From: Candidatus Bipolaricaulota bacterium
GTDB taxonomy: Bacteria > Bipolaricaulota > Bipolaricaulia > UBA7950 > UBA9294
NCBI GenBank assembly: GCA_028277345.1
Contig: JANQGM010000011.1
Coordinates: forward strand, 119,496-183,495
Direction of reading: 5' to 3'
Length of the DNA: 64,000 bases
Every line of letters starts with the position of its first letter. Position 1 is the first letter of the stretch. Both the position numbers and the translations under genes were made by a program. The notes under the pieces are model-generated. The model saw only the letters and a list, made by a program, of their open reading frames with translations. It made no database searches and was not told the origin of the DNA. This document shows positions 8,698-17,584 of this stretch, piece by piece.

Positions 8698-9597
8698 CTA
8701 GGGAATCCCTTCAGGCAACGCAAGAATCCAAATATCGGCTGCCGGCCATTCGAAGACCGTGAACGCAATACGAGCACCGTCGGGAGACCATGCCGGATGC
8801 GTTTCATTACCAGGACCATGGGTCAGTTGCGAGAGCATGCCATCGTCGAGTGACAACAGCCAAAGGTCATCATTGCCTTGCCCGGCGCGATCGGAGACGA
8901 ATATGATGTGGGAACCATCCGGCGACCAGCACGCACGATCATCGTAGCCGGGCGAATCGGTCAGTTGCTGGATGTGGCCGTCGGCAAGCGTGATGACGTA
9001 GAGCTCCTCATTGCCTGTTCGGTTTGACGTATAGGCAATCTGAGTCCCATCCGGCGACCACGTGGGGTGCCACGCTTCTTCTCCACGAGGCGTCAGCCGC
9101 TCCGCCTGGCCACCTGAGATCGGCATCAGATAAAGCTCGCGCTGAGAATAGCAAACCTGTTCACCATCCGGCGACCAGCTAGGATGAATCTGGTTTCCGG
9201 GTATCGCGAGCAGTTCACGCGTCTGTGAGCTTTCCAATGTATGAATGTACAGATCAAATGGAGGCTGAAGATCGTTGACATAGGCATCAAAAACAATGTG
9301 GGCGCCATCCGGCGACCAACAGAATGACAAATCGCCGTTTTTCTCCACGGGGACATGTACGCTGTCTCCCCCTTGCACGGGTTGAAGCCACAAGGAACTC
9401 TGGGTGCCAGCGTTTCGTGTGTAAGCAATCCAGGTCCCATCCGGTGACCACCGTGGATGATAGGCCCGTTCCTCCAAGTTCGTAAACCGCTCAGTGGGAT
9501 GGGGAGAGATTGCCCCTGCCGCCTCGTCCTGAGCATTCGCACCGAGTCCTACGGATATCACGCACACCCACAGTAAAACCAATTGTTTTCGTTTCAT
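8698..9597 (-). CDS. Exported TolB-like six-repeat beta-propeller protein
   Basis: 299 aa. The ATG at 9597 (MKRKQLVLLW) has GGATGTGAG upstream and opens a signal peptide ending GLGANAQ. The mature chain holds six WSPDG(T/A/S)xIxF/Y repeats (PD40/TolB-type blades), regularly spaced about 40 residues apart, so it is probably a six-bladed propeller. There is no N-terminal TolB domain and no peptidase domain, so it is a stand-alone propeller likely used for binding outside the cytoplasm. It follows the aminotransferase gene by 44 bp and may be cotranscribed. It converges on the amidase gene. The fold is firm, the function unknown. Confidence 0.8.
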   Translation of the reverse strand: MKRKQLVLLWVCVISVGLGANAQDEAAGAISPHPTERFTNLEERAYHPRWSPDGTWIAYTRNAGTQSSLWLQPVQGGDSVHVPVEKNGDLSFCWSPDGAHIVFDAYVNDLQPPFDLYIHTLESSQTRELLAIPGNQIHPSWSPDGEQVCYSQRELYLMPISGGQAERLTPRGEEAWHPTWSPDGTQIAYTSNRTGNEELYVITLADGHIQQLTDSPGYDDRACWSPDGSHIIFVSDRAGQGNDDLWLLSLDDGMLSQLTHGPGNETHPAWSPDGARIAFTVFEWPAADIWILALPEGIP

Positions 9598-9641
9598 CTC
9601 ACATCCTACCATAACAATCGGCGCCTCATCCTCAACGCGGC

Positions 9642-10802
9642 TTAGAGCTGTCGCACGGCAGCGGCCAGCGAAACACCCGGCTCGAAGACGTAACCGCAGT
9701 CTGCCAATCCCGATTCCAATGCGCCCAGCGCCGCCAGGATATCGCCGGGACGTACTGCGCCCATGTGTCCGACACGGAAGTACTCGGACTTGATATCGGG
9801 ATGGAGTCCGCCTGCCACAATCACACCGGCACGCTTGATCTCAGGGAGCAGGGAAGCCGCATCAATCCCCTTCGGATATCGGCATGCCGTCAGCATGTTG
9901 GCTCGATAATCGCCGTCTTCGGCAACATGCGTGAGCCCCAACACATCGACACCTGCCCGAAATGCGGCGGCCAATCGCTCGTGTCTGGAGAATCGCGCCG
10001 GCATGCCTTCAGCCGCCAACTGTTGCAAACCCACATCGAGCGCGGCGATGAGATTCACCGCCGGCGTTCCGAAGTAGCTTGGCTTTCGGGCCACGTACGC
10101 TGTCATGATCGGCAACCACTTGGCCCAATCGGCGTAATAACTTCGAACCGGCGTTTTGCGAGCGGAAAAGGCGTCCATCGCCCGCTGACTGGCCACCAAC
10201 AAGGCCAATCCCGGAGGGACGCCGATCGCTTTCTGTGACGCCGTCAAGACAACGTCCAGTCCCCACTCCTCTTGCCGGATTTCCTCGCCCGCCACTGAAC
10301 ACACCCCATCGACAACAGACAGCACGTTGTAGCGCCGACACAGCATGCCGATCGCTTCGATGGGCATGCGGACGGCGGTTGAGGTATCGACATGCGTCAC
10401 CGTCAATAGCTTGTACGATCCCTTTGCGAGCGCGTCCTCAATGTCCTCGTGCGGCACGATGCAGCCCAGTGGCGCACGAAGTACCGTCACCTCGGCACCG
10501 TGTCGAGTCAACAGGTCTTCGAACCGATCTCCGAAAACGCCCGTCGAGAGCACCAGCGCCCGGTCGCCTGGCTCGATAAGATTGGCTCCGGCCAGCTCCA
10601 TGGCCAAGGTGCCAGACCCGGCAATGACAAACGGCTGCCCGTTCGGAGCGAGCCAAACCTCTCGCATGGTCTCTAAAGCTCGCCCGAAGGCCTCGATGAA
10701 ATCGGGCGCGACATGGCTCGTCGTCGGCATGCCAAGTGCCGTCATTACTTCGGGTTCGAATTCAATGGGACCCGGGATCATCAACAGGGAACGGTCTTTC
10801 AT
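9642..10802 (-). CDS. Alanine/serine-glyoxylate aminotransferase (class V)
   Basis: 386 aa, starting at 10802 with AAGGAG upstream. It begins LLMIPGPIEFEPEV as in the AGT/SGAT class V family. The PLP-binding Lys191 lies in VLTASQKAIGVPPG, the Asp that contacts the pyridine N lies in VVDGVCS, and GTPAVNLI matches the C-terminal family region. It transfers an amino group, typically Ala or Ser to glyoxylate, giving Gly. The upstream aldolase gene (22 bp away) resembles the enzyme that produces glyoxylate from 4-hydroxy-2-oxoglutarate. The pair fits that route, so alanine-glyoxylate transamination is the best guess. Confidence 0.85.
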   Translation of the reverse strand: MKDRSLLMIPGPIEFEPEVMTALGMPTTSHVAPDFIEAFGRALETMREVWLAPNGQPFVIAGSGTLAMELAGANLIEPGDRALVLSTGVFGDRFEDLLTRHGAEVTVLRAPLGCIVPHEDIEDALAKGSYKLLTVTHVDTSTAVRMPIEAIGMLCRRYNVLSVVDGVCSVAGEEIRQEEWGLDVVLTASQKAIGVPPGLALLVASQRAMDAFSARKTPVRSYYADWAKWLPIMTAYVARKPSYFGTPAVNLIAALDVGLQQLAAEGMPARFSRHERLAAAFRAGVDVLGLTHVAEDGDYRANMLTACRYPKGIDAASLLPEIKRAGVIVAGGLHPDIKSEYFRVGHMGAVRPGDILAALGALESGLADCGYVFEPGVSLAAAVRQL

Positions 10803-10824
10803 AGCATCGGCTCCTTGAGTACGC

Positions 10825-11724
10825 TCACACCAAACCACTCTCGGCGAGGATCGCCTTTAATGCATGAATCTCATCGGGCTCCAGTTCACATAACGGCGCG
10901 CGAACCCGGCCGCCGGAGCGGCCTTGGAGTCCCATGGCCGCCTTGAGTCCGGCAACGCCCCAACGACGGGTGACGGCCTGATTCGCTTCGATAAGGCGGA
11001 TTTGAAGCGCCTGTGCTTCATCAACGTTGCCTTCGTAGAACGCGTCTCGAATGCGCACGCACTGGGCAGGCGCCACATTGGCGAGGGCCAGGACGCCGCC
11101 GACAGCCCCCACGGCCATCGCAGGCAGCAGGAAGCTGGCCGATCCTGCTAAGAGCTGAAATTCATCGCCAAGCCGCTGATGCAATGCGCCAAACTTGGCA
11201 ACGTTCCCTCCGGAATCCTTTAGGCCGATAATGTTGGGATGATCGGCCAACTCCGCAATCGTCTCGGCGTCAAGGTCGATGCCCGTGCACGCGGGCATGT
11301 TGTAGATGAGAACGGGAATTTCGCTTGCGTCCGCGACAGTATGATAATGACGTCTCAATGTAGTGCGCGTCATTCGGGCGCGATAGTAGTGTGGAGGCAA
11401 CACCAGCGCCGCGTCGGCGCCGGCTGTGGCGGCCTGGCGAGTCAATTCAATCGTCTCCGCTGTCGCCGGACAGCCTGTTCCCGCGATCATCTGCCAGCCC
11501 TCAGGCAAATGCGATTCAACCCGCTCAAGAATCTCCATCCGCTCGTGAGTCTTCAAGTGAATGGCTTCACCATTTGACCCCAGAACAACCACGCCCTTCA
11601 ACGCGAAGTCCTTCAGAAACGATAGATGATTCGTCAGGGCACGCACATCGAGACGTTCGTTACCGTCGAATGGAGTCGGAATCGGAGGGTAGATACCTCC
11701 CAAATCGAGCGTCGGGAATGCCAT
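10825..11724 (-). CDS. 4-hydroxy-2-oxoglutarate aldolase-like protein (DapA/NanA superfamily)
   Basis: 299 aa with a strong GAGGAGGAAGG site. The Schiff-base Lys169 is in IIGLKDSGG and the catalytic Tyr141 in LIYNMPA, as in all DapA-type aldolases. The start GGIYPPIPTPF, VVLGSNGE, PHYYRARMT, AVGAVGGVLALANV and a C-terminal RLIEANQAVTRRWGVAGLK resemble, from memory, mitochondrial HOGA1 more than bacterial dihydrodipicolinate synthase. HOGA splits 4-hydroxy-2-oxoglutarate into pyruvate and glyoxylate, the last step of hydroxyproline breakdown. The next gene is a glyoxylate aminotransferase. No lysine genes are nearby. DapA remains possible. Confidence 0.8.
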   Translation of the reverse strand: MAFPTLDLGGIYPPIPTPFDGNERLDVRALTNHLSFLKDFALKGVVVLGSNGEAIHLKTHERMEILERVESHLPEGWQMIAGTGCPATAETIELTRQAATAGADAALVLPPHYYRARMTRTTLRRHYHTVADASEIPVLIYNMPACTGIDLDAETIAELADHPNIIGLKDSGGNVAKFGALHQRLGDEFQLLAGSASFLLPAMAVGAVGGVLALANVAPAQCVRIRDAFYEGNVDEAQALQIRLIEANQAVTRRWGVAGLKAAMGLQGRSGGRVRAPLCELEPDEIHALKAILAESGLV

Positions 11725-11804
11725 GCGCCTTCCTCCTCAAGCGAATTCCTGCACAGTCTCTTGTACGAACGAGCGCAGATCAAGCCCGCCGTCTTGACTC
11801 CGGA

Positions 11805-13388
11805 TCAAGGCTGAGCGGCGTCGTGATGAGGAACCTCAATCACCAGCATCGCTTCGTAGACCATTTCGCGGTCTTGGTCCGTGGCCGCTTGCTCAAGCAT
11901 CCATCGCAGGCTCGGCTCAACCACGCCGGCATAGGACTCCTGCCCGTTGGTTGTCACGATCAACGGCAAAGACAAATCAAACTGCCGGCCACTCAGCAAC
12001 AGACGGTACTGCCCCACGTGCCGCACCTCGACATCGATCCGATTTCCGTGCGCAGCAGCTCGAATCGATGCCGTGGGCAGGTAGCGGGTGAAGACGGGAT
12101 CTCCTCCGGGGATACTGCCCGACAGTTCCATCTCCTCGCCGTCACGAAGGAGCGTCACCTCAATGCGATCAAAAGGACGCTTCCCCTCCATGACCATTCC
12201 GATGTCGGCCTGTGAAAGTACGGGAACATCATCAATCCGAAGAATGCGATCCCCGTTCTTGACGCCCATGAGATGCGCGACGGATCCCGGTTCCAATCCT
12301 GCCACATCGAACTGATCGACGCCCCGGTACGCCAAGGCAGCGCCGAAGACGATTCGATCGGGCAGTTGAAGGAGGTTGAGATCGACAAACTCCGCGTTGT
12401 TGCCGACGTCAGCGATGCGATCGATTTGAACCCAGTCACACCGGCCAATCTCAGTGCTTGAGGTCTCCCAGACAAGAGTCCCTCGCGTTGGATTCCGAGC
12501 GGTTTCCTGAATGAAGGCGACGGACCGTTCTGCTTCGAGGGAGAGGAAGTCGGTATCGTGGCCTCCTGGATAGGCCGTCCAATCAAATGTCGCTCCACTG
12601 CCCACAAAGAGATCGACGTACGGCTGCACCTCTTGAGCGGGATAAAGATGATCCGCTTCGCCATTGGTCGCTCGAATCGGACGGTTCAGGAAATTGCGCG
12701 GATAAGATTGATAGGGGCCAGAACCAGCAATCGCCGGATGCCCATGAAACGAGAGCATGCCGGCCCAGGGTGTGGGATCGTGAAAGGCTTGCCAGAGGGC
12801 GCCCGATCCTCCGTCAGAGAACCCGGATACGAATACCTTGTTCTCATCCACGTTGTACTCACGCTTGATCGCCGTCAGCTGGTGACGAAGGTTTGCATGT
12901 CCGGCTACGGAAAACCAATCCGCATGGCGATCGCCGTGAGGGACAATGAGAATCCAACCAAACGCCTCGGCGTTCGTTTCCCATAGCCGCCTTCGATGGG
13001 TTAAGTACTCCGCCGCCTTCGGCTCGTTGGAGACCGCGCCATGGAGATCGAACAGAACGGGAGCAGGGAACTCCGGTGCATAGGTCGATGGCACATAAAC
13101 ATGGTAGGGGCGACTTCGGCCATCGATGCCCTCGATGGTACGAACTTGCCACCCCTTGGATTCTGGGGAGGGATAGCGTCGTCCGTGCCGAAGACGCTTC
13201 GCAGCTTCCTCGACAGAGAGTCCCGATTCAACGATGGCATCGATCGCCAGGATGACGGCTTCTCTGTCTTCGGCCATGAAAAAAGCGTCGAACAATGTCG
13301 CGGCATTCGTGGGAGTTCCCGTCTGGCATGCTGAGAGAAGAAAACAGCCCAAGAGAAGCAGTACGCTCATCGCAAGCCGGTATCGCAT
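11805..13388 (-). CDS. Lipoprotein with esterase (alpha/beta hydrolase) and PDZ domains
   Basis: 527 aa from the ATG at 13388, which has AGGGGA upstream and opens a lipoprotein signal with lipobox LLSAC. Residues 90-330 form a feruloyl-esterase or PHB-depolymerase-like hydrolase: YHVYVPSTY, FDLHGAVS for the oxyanion region, a nucleophile elbow in VFVSGFSDGGSGA and a late GGHDTDF His. Residues 380-465 form a PDZ domain (VAGLEPGSVAHLMGVKNGDRI). The end is beta-rich and unassigned. It would hydrolyse esters at the cell surface. It lies 83 bp after the M29 peptidase gene and 80 bp before the aldolase gene. The domain order is unusual; substrate unknown. Confidence 0.8.
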   Translation of the reverse strand: MRYRLAMSVLLLLGCFLLSACQTGTPTNAATLFDAFFMAEDREAVILAIDAIVESGLSVEEAAKRLRHGRRYPSPESKGWQVRTIEGIDGRSRPYHVYVPSTYAPEFPAPVLFDLHGAVSNEPKAAEYLTHRRRLWETNAEAFGWILIVPHGDRHADWFSVAGHANLRHQLTAIKREYNVDENKVFVSGFSDGGSGALWQAFHDPTPWAGMLSFHGHPAIAGSGPYQSYPRNFLNRPIRATNGEADHLYPAQEVQPYVDLFVGSGATFDWTAYPGGHDTDFLSLEAERSVAFIQETARNPTRGTLVWETSSTEIGRCDWVQIDRIADVGNNAEFVDLNLLQLPDRIVFGAALAYRGVDQFDVAGLEPGSVAHLMGVKNGDRILRIDDVPVLSQADIGMVMEGKRPFDRIEVTLLRDGEEMELSGSIPGGDPVFTRYLPTASIRAAAHGNRIDVEVRHVGQYRLLLSGRQFDLSLPLIVTTNGQESYAGVVEPSLRWMLEQAATDQDREMVYEAMLVIEVPHHDAAQP

Positions 13389-13471
13389 CGATGATCCCCT
13401 TTCCGGCATCCTGCCACCCCGATACCCTCGCCGGCAAGCGATTGGCCTCAGATCATCGGCCCATGACCGGG

Positions 13472-14575
13472 CTAAATCTTGAAGTCTCCGTTCTCGCAGA
13501 AAACGTCTCCATTGACGCGAACGACACCGCCGCGTCTCAGGTCGCACACCATGTCCCAGTGGATGGCCGAGTCGTTGACGCTTCCCGTCTCCAGGAAACC
13601 TTTCCCGAGAGCGAGGTGCACGGTTCCACCGATCTTCTCGTCGAACAAGGTGTCTCCCGTGAACCTCTGAATGCCCGGGTTGGTGCCAAAGGCAAATTCG
13701 CCGATATAGCGGGCGCCTTCATCCAACTGGAGCATTTCGTGAAGAAACGCCTCATTCTTGGCGGCCGTTGCCTTGACGACCTTCCCCTTTTCAAACCACA
13801 ACCGAACATCCTCGACTTGTCGCCCGCGATAGCACGCCGGATAAGAGAAGCGGATATGGCCATCGACCGAGTTCTCGATGGGGCCGGTGAAGATCTCACC
13901 GTCAGGGAAATTCTCGCGACCGTCGCAGTTCTCCCACGTCCGGCCCTCGTAGGACAAGCGAAGGTCCGTTTCTTCGCCCAGCAAATGGATCTCGGCGCGC
14001 TCGGACAGCCAGTCTATCAGTCGTTGCTGCCTCGCGGAAACCGCCTTCCAAGCGGCAATCGGATCAGCCTTTTCAACAAGGCAGGCGCCATAGACAAAAT
14101 CCTCGAACTCCCGGAGAGACATCTCCGCCGTTTGGGCCGCCGCATTCGTCGGGAACGCCGTGCCCACCCAGCGCAGTTCTTTGCTCGCCATCCGCTCGAG
14201 GAATCGATTGGTCACCGGGTGCAACGCCTTGGCTCGGCGAGCTTGTTTCGCCGGATCTACGTGGGTCAGCCGCTTCGTATTGGCGTCCGTCCAAACCGTG
14301 ATGCTCGCTGCAATCGCTTCATCTGCTTGCTTGAGGAAGTCGGGATGAAAATCCAACTGCGCATCCGATGCGCAGCGATAGAACACCTCTTCCGTTTCCT
14401 CGATCCCAAGGTCAACCCACGGATGACCTCCCGACTCGAGAATAGCGCGGTAGAGTTCGACAACCAACGGCGCCCCTTCGGTTTTTGCTTGGATCTGGAC
14501 CAGCTGTCCAGGCTGAAGATCGATGGAGTAGTTAACGAGAACATCGGCCACAGCCCCGATTCGTGGATCGTTCAT
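13472..14575 (-). CDS. M29-family (AmpS/aminopeptidase T type) metallopeptidase
   Basis: 367 aa with AAGGAG before the ATG. Family motifs are in order: GQLVQIQA near the N-terminus, GEIFTGP with a metal-binding Glu, a second Glu in IGEFAFGTN, HLALGKG with a metal-binding His, and AIHWDMVCDLR with a His/Asp pair. M29 enzymes are dimeric cytosolic aminopeptidases using two zinc or cobalt ions. No signal peptide. Length (about 370 to 410 in the family) is normal. It sits between the two-component system and the esterase-PDZ lipoprotein on the same strand; the link may be only spatial. Confidence 0.9.
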   Translation of the reverse strand: MNDPRIGAVADVLVNYSIDLQPGQLVQIQAKTEGAPLVVELYRAILESGGHPWVDLGIEETEEVFYRCASDAQLDFHPDFLKQADEAIAASITVWTDANTKRLTHVDPAKQARRAKALHPVTNRFLERMASKELRWVGTAFPTNAAAQTAEMSLREFEDFVYGACLVEKADPIAAWKAVSARQQRLIDWLSERAEIHLLGEETDLRLSYEGRTWENCDGRENFPDGEIFTGPIENSVDGHIRFSYPACYRGRQVEDVRLWFEKGKVVKATAAKNEAFLHEMLQLDEGARYIGEFAFGTNPGIQRFTGDTLFDEKIGGTVHLALGKGFLETGSVNDSAIHWDMVCDLRRGGVVRVNGDVFCENGDFKI

Positions 14576-14629
14576 GGGTGCTCCTTAAATGATGACGAAG
14601 AATGCGTGCAGATGGTCAATCGACACGGA

Positions 14630-16102
14630 CTAGAAACTCACTGTATCCGAGGAGTCCATGGCTGGCAAACGAACCTGAAACGACGTTCCAACCCCCTCTT
14701 CCGATGCAACGGTAATCGTTCCCCCATGTCGCGTCACGATCTGCTGACAAATGGCGAGCCCTAAACCGCTCCCTCCGCTGGCTCGGCTTCGCGCCTTATC
14801 CGCGCGATAGAATCGCTCAAACACATGCGGCAGGTGCTCGGCAGCGATTCCGGACCCCGTATCCACGATCTCCCAGACAATATCGTGCTCCTCATGACGG
14901 CTGTCGATGCGAATCTCTCCGCCCTTATCCGTATGCCGGATAGCGTTTTCCGCCAGATTGGCGAGAACGCGTCTCAATTGCGTTTCATCCCCAAAGACAA
15001 AGAGTGGCCCCGACACGTGCGAAACATGTTCCAACGCGATGCCCTTTTCCTCGGCCAACGGATGCATGGTAAAGACGGTCTCCTCAGCCACATGGCCCAT
15101 GTCAATCGGCGCGGCATCGAGCGCCTCTTCACCTGCATCGCCACGAGCCAAGGTCAGCAGCTGATCGATCAAACGTTTCATCGTTGCCGATTCGTCCACA
15201 ATAATGCCAAGTGCATCGCGATAGTCATCGGCGCTTCGTTCTTTTCGAAGTGCCAGCGTCGCCTCCGCCTCGATCACGGATAAGGGTGATCGCAACTCAT
15301 GGGACGCATCATCCGTGAACTGGCGCTGGCGATGGAATGCGCGTTCAAGTCGGCCAAGCATCGCATTGAAGGTGCGCGCCAATCGACCGATCTCATCATT
15401 GGAGCGAACGGACACACGACGTGAAAGATCAGCTTCTTCAATCTCTCGCGCAGCTTCTGTCAGCTGATCCACAGGTTTGAGCGCACGCCGAACAAGAAAC
15501 GCGCCGCCCCCTGCGGAAAGCACGAGCGTCAATGGAATCGAGATGAGAAGAACCGCTCTCAACGCCGCCAAGGCATCACGCGTTCGATCCATGGGTTGGC
15601 CGATCACAAGAACGACAGGCGCCGTCGGAACACTTTCGTCAATCCGCATATCGCCAAGTGGCGCCTGCCCGGCCCCATCTCGAGGCGGTCCGCCAACCCC
15701 AGGCGGCAGCAAACGAGAAATGTAGAACCGAAGGAATGTCCCATCGCCCCGTTCCACCGTGTAGTAGCCCGAACGGCCGTTCAATGCGGCATCGATCCAT
15801 GCGATATCGATATCATTCTCCACGAGGCGCGCCGCAATGACGCGATACCCATCGCCCTCCTCTTGGAAAAAGGCAACAAGCTCGCCGAGGCCTTCTTCGA
15901 CCTGTCCTTCATTAAGTGCTGTCCGAACCTCACGGCTTCCCGCCAGTTGCTCAGCCCGCACTCTTAACGACTCGTCCTGCGAGCGCTGAAGGGTATAAGA
16001 AAGGTAGATGTACAGCGCGCTCCCAAGCGCAATAAGAAGCACGGCAAGGACCAACAGATACCATCCTGTGAACTGCACGCGCAAGCTTCGAAACGCTCTC
16101 AT
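14630..16102 (-). CDS. Two-component sensor histidine kinase (HAMP, HisKA, HATPase)
   Basis: 490 aa. Helix 1 covers about 14-37 and helix 2 about 183-205, enclosing an extracytoplasmic sensor of about 145 residues. A HAMP linker follows (LKPVDQLTEAAREIEEADLS), then HisKA with His268 in DDASHELRSPL, and a catalytic domain with N-box NLAENAIRHTD, G1 DTGSGI and G2 GGSGLGLAI. It phosphorylates the adjacent OmpR-type regulator. Its ATG overlaps the regulator's stop by 4 bp (ATGA), so translation is coupled. The sensor region has a Pro/Gly-rich loop (LLPPGVGGPPRDGAG) and no recognisable ligand domain, so the signal is unknown. Confidence 0.93.
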   Translation of the reverse strand: MRAFRSLRVQFTGWYLLVLAVLLIALGSALYIYLSYTLQRSQDESLRVRAEQLAGSREVRTALNEGQVEEGLGELVAFFQEEGDGYRVIAARLVENDIDIAWIDAALNGRSGYYTVERGDGTFLRFYISRLLPPGVGGPPRDGAGQAPLGDMRIDESVPTAPVVLVIGQPMDRTRDALAALRAVLLISIPLTLVLSAGGGAFLVRRALKPVDQLTEAAREIEEADLSRRVSVRSNDEIGRLARTFNAMLGRLERAFHRQRQFTDDASHELRSPLSVIEAEATLALRKERSADDYRDALGIIVDESATMKRLIDQLLTLARGDAGEEALDAAPIDMGHVAEETVFTMHPLAEEKGIALEHVSHVSGPLFVFGDETQLRRVLANLAENAIRHTDKGGEIRIDSRHEEHDIVWEIVDTGSGIAAEHLPHVFERFYRADKARSRASGGSGLGLAICQQIVTRHGGTITVASEEGVGTSFQVRLPAMDSSDTVSF

Positions 16103-16770
16103 GCGAGCCTCATGCGATAGCCCGCCCCTCGTACCGTTTCAATTCGGCTCGGGGTATCCGGATCGTCGAGCTTCGCGCGAAGGCGCCGGATGTAGACGTC
16201 GACAAGATTGGAAACGGAATCGAAGTCATTGTTCCAGGCATGCTCCTCAATCATCCCGCGCGAGATGACGGCATCCGGGTTCCGCATGAAGTATTCGAGC
16301 ACAGCGTACTCTTTGGACGTCAGTTCAATGACCCGATCCCCGCGCTGTACCCGGCGTGTGACCGTATTTAGCATTAGATCATCGATCACCAACTCGGTCG
16401 CACGCGTCGGCGCCTGTCTCCGTGTAAGAGCGCGAACGCGTGCGATGAGCTCGTCAAAGGCAAAAGGCTTGATCAAGTAGTCATCCGCCCCCGCATCCAA
16501 CCCCGTGACACGATCCGGGATGGCGTCCTTGGCCGTGAGCATGAGAATCGGCACTTCCACGCCGCCTTCGCGGAGGTTCCGGCACACCGTCAACCCATCC
16601 GATTTGGGCATCATCACATCGAGGATCACAAGATCGTACGAATTGATTTCTGCGAGATACTGTCCGTCTTCTCCATCCAGGGCCGTGTCTACAGCATAGC
16701 CCTCTTCGGTCAGGCCGCGTGAAATCACAGAGCAAAGCCGTTCGTCATCATCCACAACAAGAATTCTCAT
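16099..16770 (-). CDS. OmpR/PhoB-family response regulator
   Basis: 223 aa from the ATG at 16770 with GGGAGG upstream. Receiver: acidic pocket VVDDDE, phospho-acceptor Asp51 in LVILDVMMP, the conserved Thr in MLTAKD and Lys101 in LIKPF. A winged-helix DNA-binding domain follows with ELTSKEYAVLEYF and DVYIRRLRAKLDD, ending ETVRGAGYRM. It is cotranscribed with its kinase. Two small envelope-protein genes lie directly upstream on the same strand and could belong to the same transcript or be targets. Complete and typical. Confidence 0.95.
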   Translation of the reverse strand: MRILVVDDDERLCSVISRGLTEEGYAVDTALDGEDGQYLAEINSYDLVILDVMMPKSDGLTVCRNLREGGVEVPILMLTAKDAIPDRVTGLDAGADDYLIKPFAFDELIARVRALTRRQAPTRATELVIDDLMLNTVTRRVQRGDRVIELTSKEYAVLEYFMRNPDAVISRGMIEEHAWNNDFDSVSNLVDVYIRRLRAKLDDPDTPSRIETVRGAGYRMRLA

Positions 16771-16875
16771 GCCGCCTCCCTTGGGAAGAGAGTATAGGCC
16801 GGACATGAAACCAGGATGAACCGTGTCAATGTGCCGCTGCTGGGCCGTGCAACCGATGGGTGTGTTCCGACCGTT

Positions 16876-17460
16876 TTAGCGCTTTTGTCGTCGGAAAAGG
16901 AACCATCCAGCCGCAGCCAGAATAACGATCCCGCCAAGGATCCAAACAAGCAAAGGAATGCCTCCGTCCCCCGAAGAGTCGGAAGCAGTTGAGGCTTCCC
17001 CTGTCACGTCTTCGATCGATGTCTCGCTCACACGAATAATGAAGGGGGCGTCGGGGACGTTGACAATGAGCTCTCGATCGGCAAGGAGAAGCGTTTGGTC
17101 ACCAAGACTAGCGGCCACATCGAAGCGCCAAAACCGATTCGCCGATCCGCTGGCAAATACCGAAACCTCATAATCACCGAGCTGCCAGTCAACCAACTCG
17201 ATCGTCGCGTGCTCGTCCGCAATGACGTAGGCGACCCCCTCGATTTCGCTCTCATTCCGGCTGACGAGGTTGCCCGCCGGATCGCGCAGCTCGATCCTAA
17301 CTGGACCTTCTGCCTCGAACCGAAGCGTATTCCCAGTATCCGCCTCGCTTTGGGCGACAGCTGCGATGCCCGACCACACCATGCAGATTCCCAGTGCAAC
17401 CAGACCCATCCATCGAATGCGCCGGCGATATGCTTTTCGTGAGCCAGTCATGTTATGCAT
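16876..17460 (-). CDS. Envelope protein with signal peptide and C-terminal membrane anchor
   Basis: 194 aa. A basic N-terminus (SRKAYRRRIR) precedes a signal sequence ending AAVAQ. The exported part of about 130 residues is beta-rich with RFEAEGPVRIELRDPAGN at its start. A linker rich in S, T, D and G follows, then one membrane helix (LLVWILGGIVILAAAGWFLF) and a basic tail RRQKR, giving type I topology. It lies 105 bp before the response regulator and 124 bp after a lipoprotein gene, so it may be an accessory to the two-component system. Start uncertain between 17460 and 17451. No family recognised. Confidence 0.65.
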   Translation of the reverse strand: MHNMTGSRKAYRRRIRWMGLVALGICMVWSGIAAVAQSEADTGNTLRFEAEGPVRIELRDPAGNLVSRNESEIEGVAYVIADEHATIELVDWQLGDYEVSVFASGSANRFWRFDVAASLGDQTLLLADRELIVNVPDAPFIIRVSETSIEDVTGEASTASDSSGDGGIPLLVWILGGIVILAAAGWFLFRRQKR

Positions 17461-17584
17461 GTGTCACACACCCCCGCCACATTCTCCAGAAATCCACCCG
17501 TCCTGCAACACGCGCCGGATGCGTTCGCACCAAGTAGTTCACCTTAGGAATTGAGAAAAAGCGCACGACCCGGGTTGTGAGTTC

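Noticed and set aside
8750..9480. Repeated DNA motif CCATCCGGCGACCA
   Set aside because: It is the coding footprint of the WSPDG blades of the TolB-like propeller, not an independent DNA repeat or CRISPR.
13295..14764. Long plus-strand open frame opposite the M29 peptidase
   Set aside because: The minus strand has all M29 metal ligands; the plus frame has no family features.
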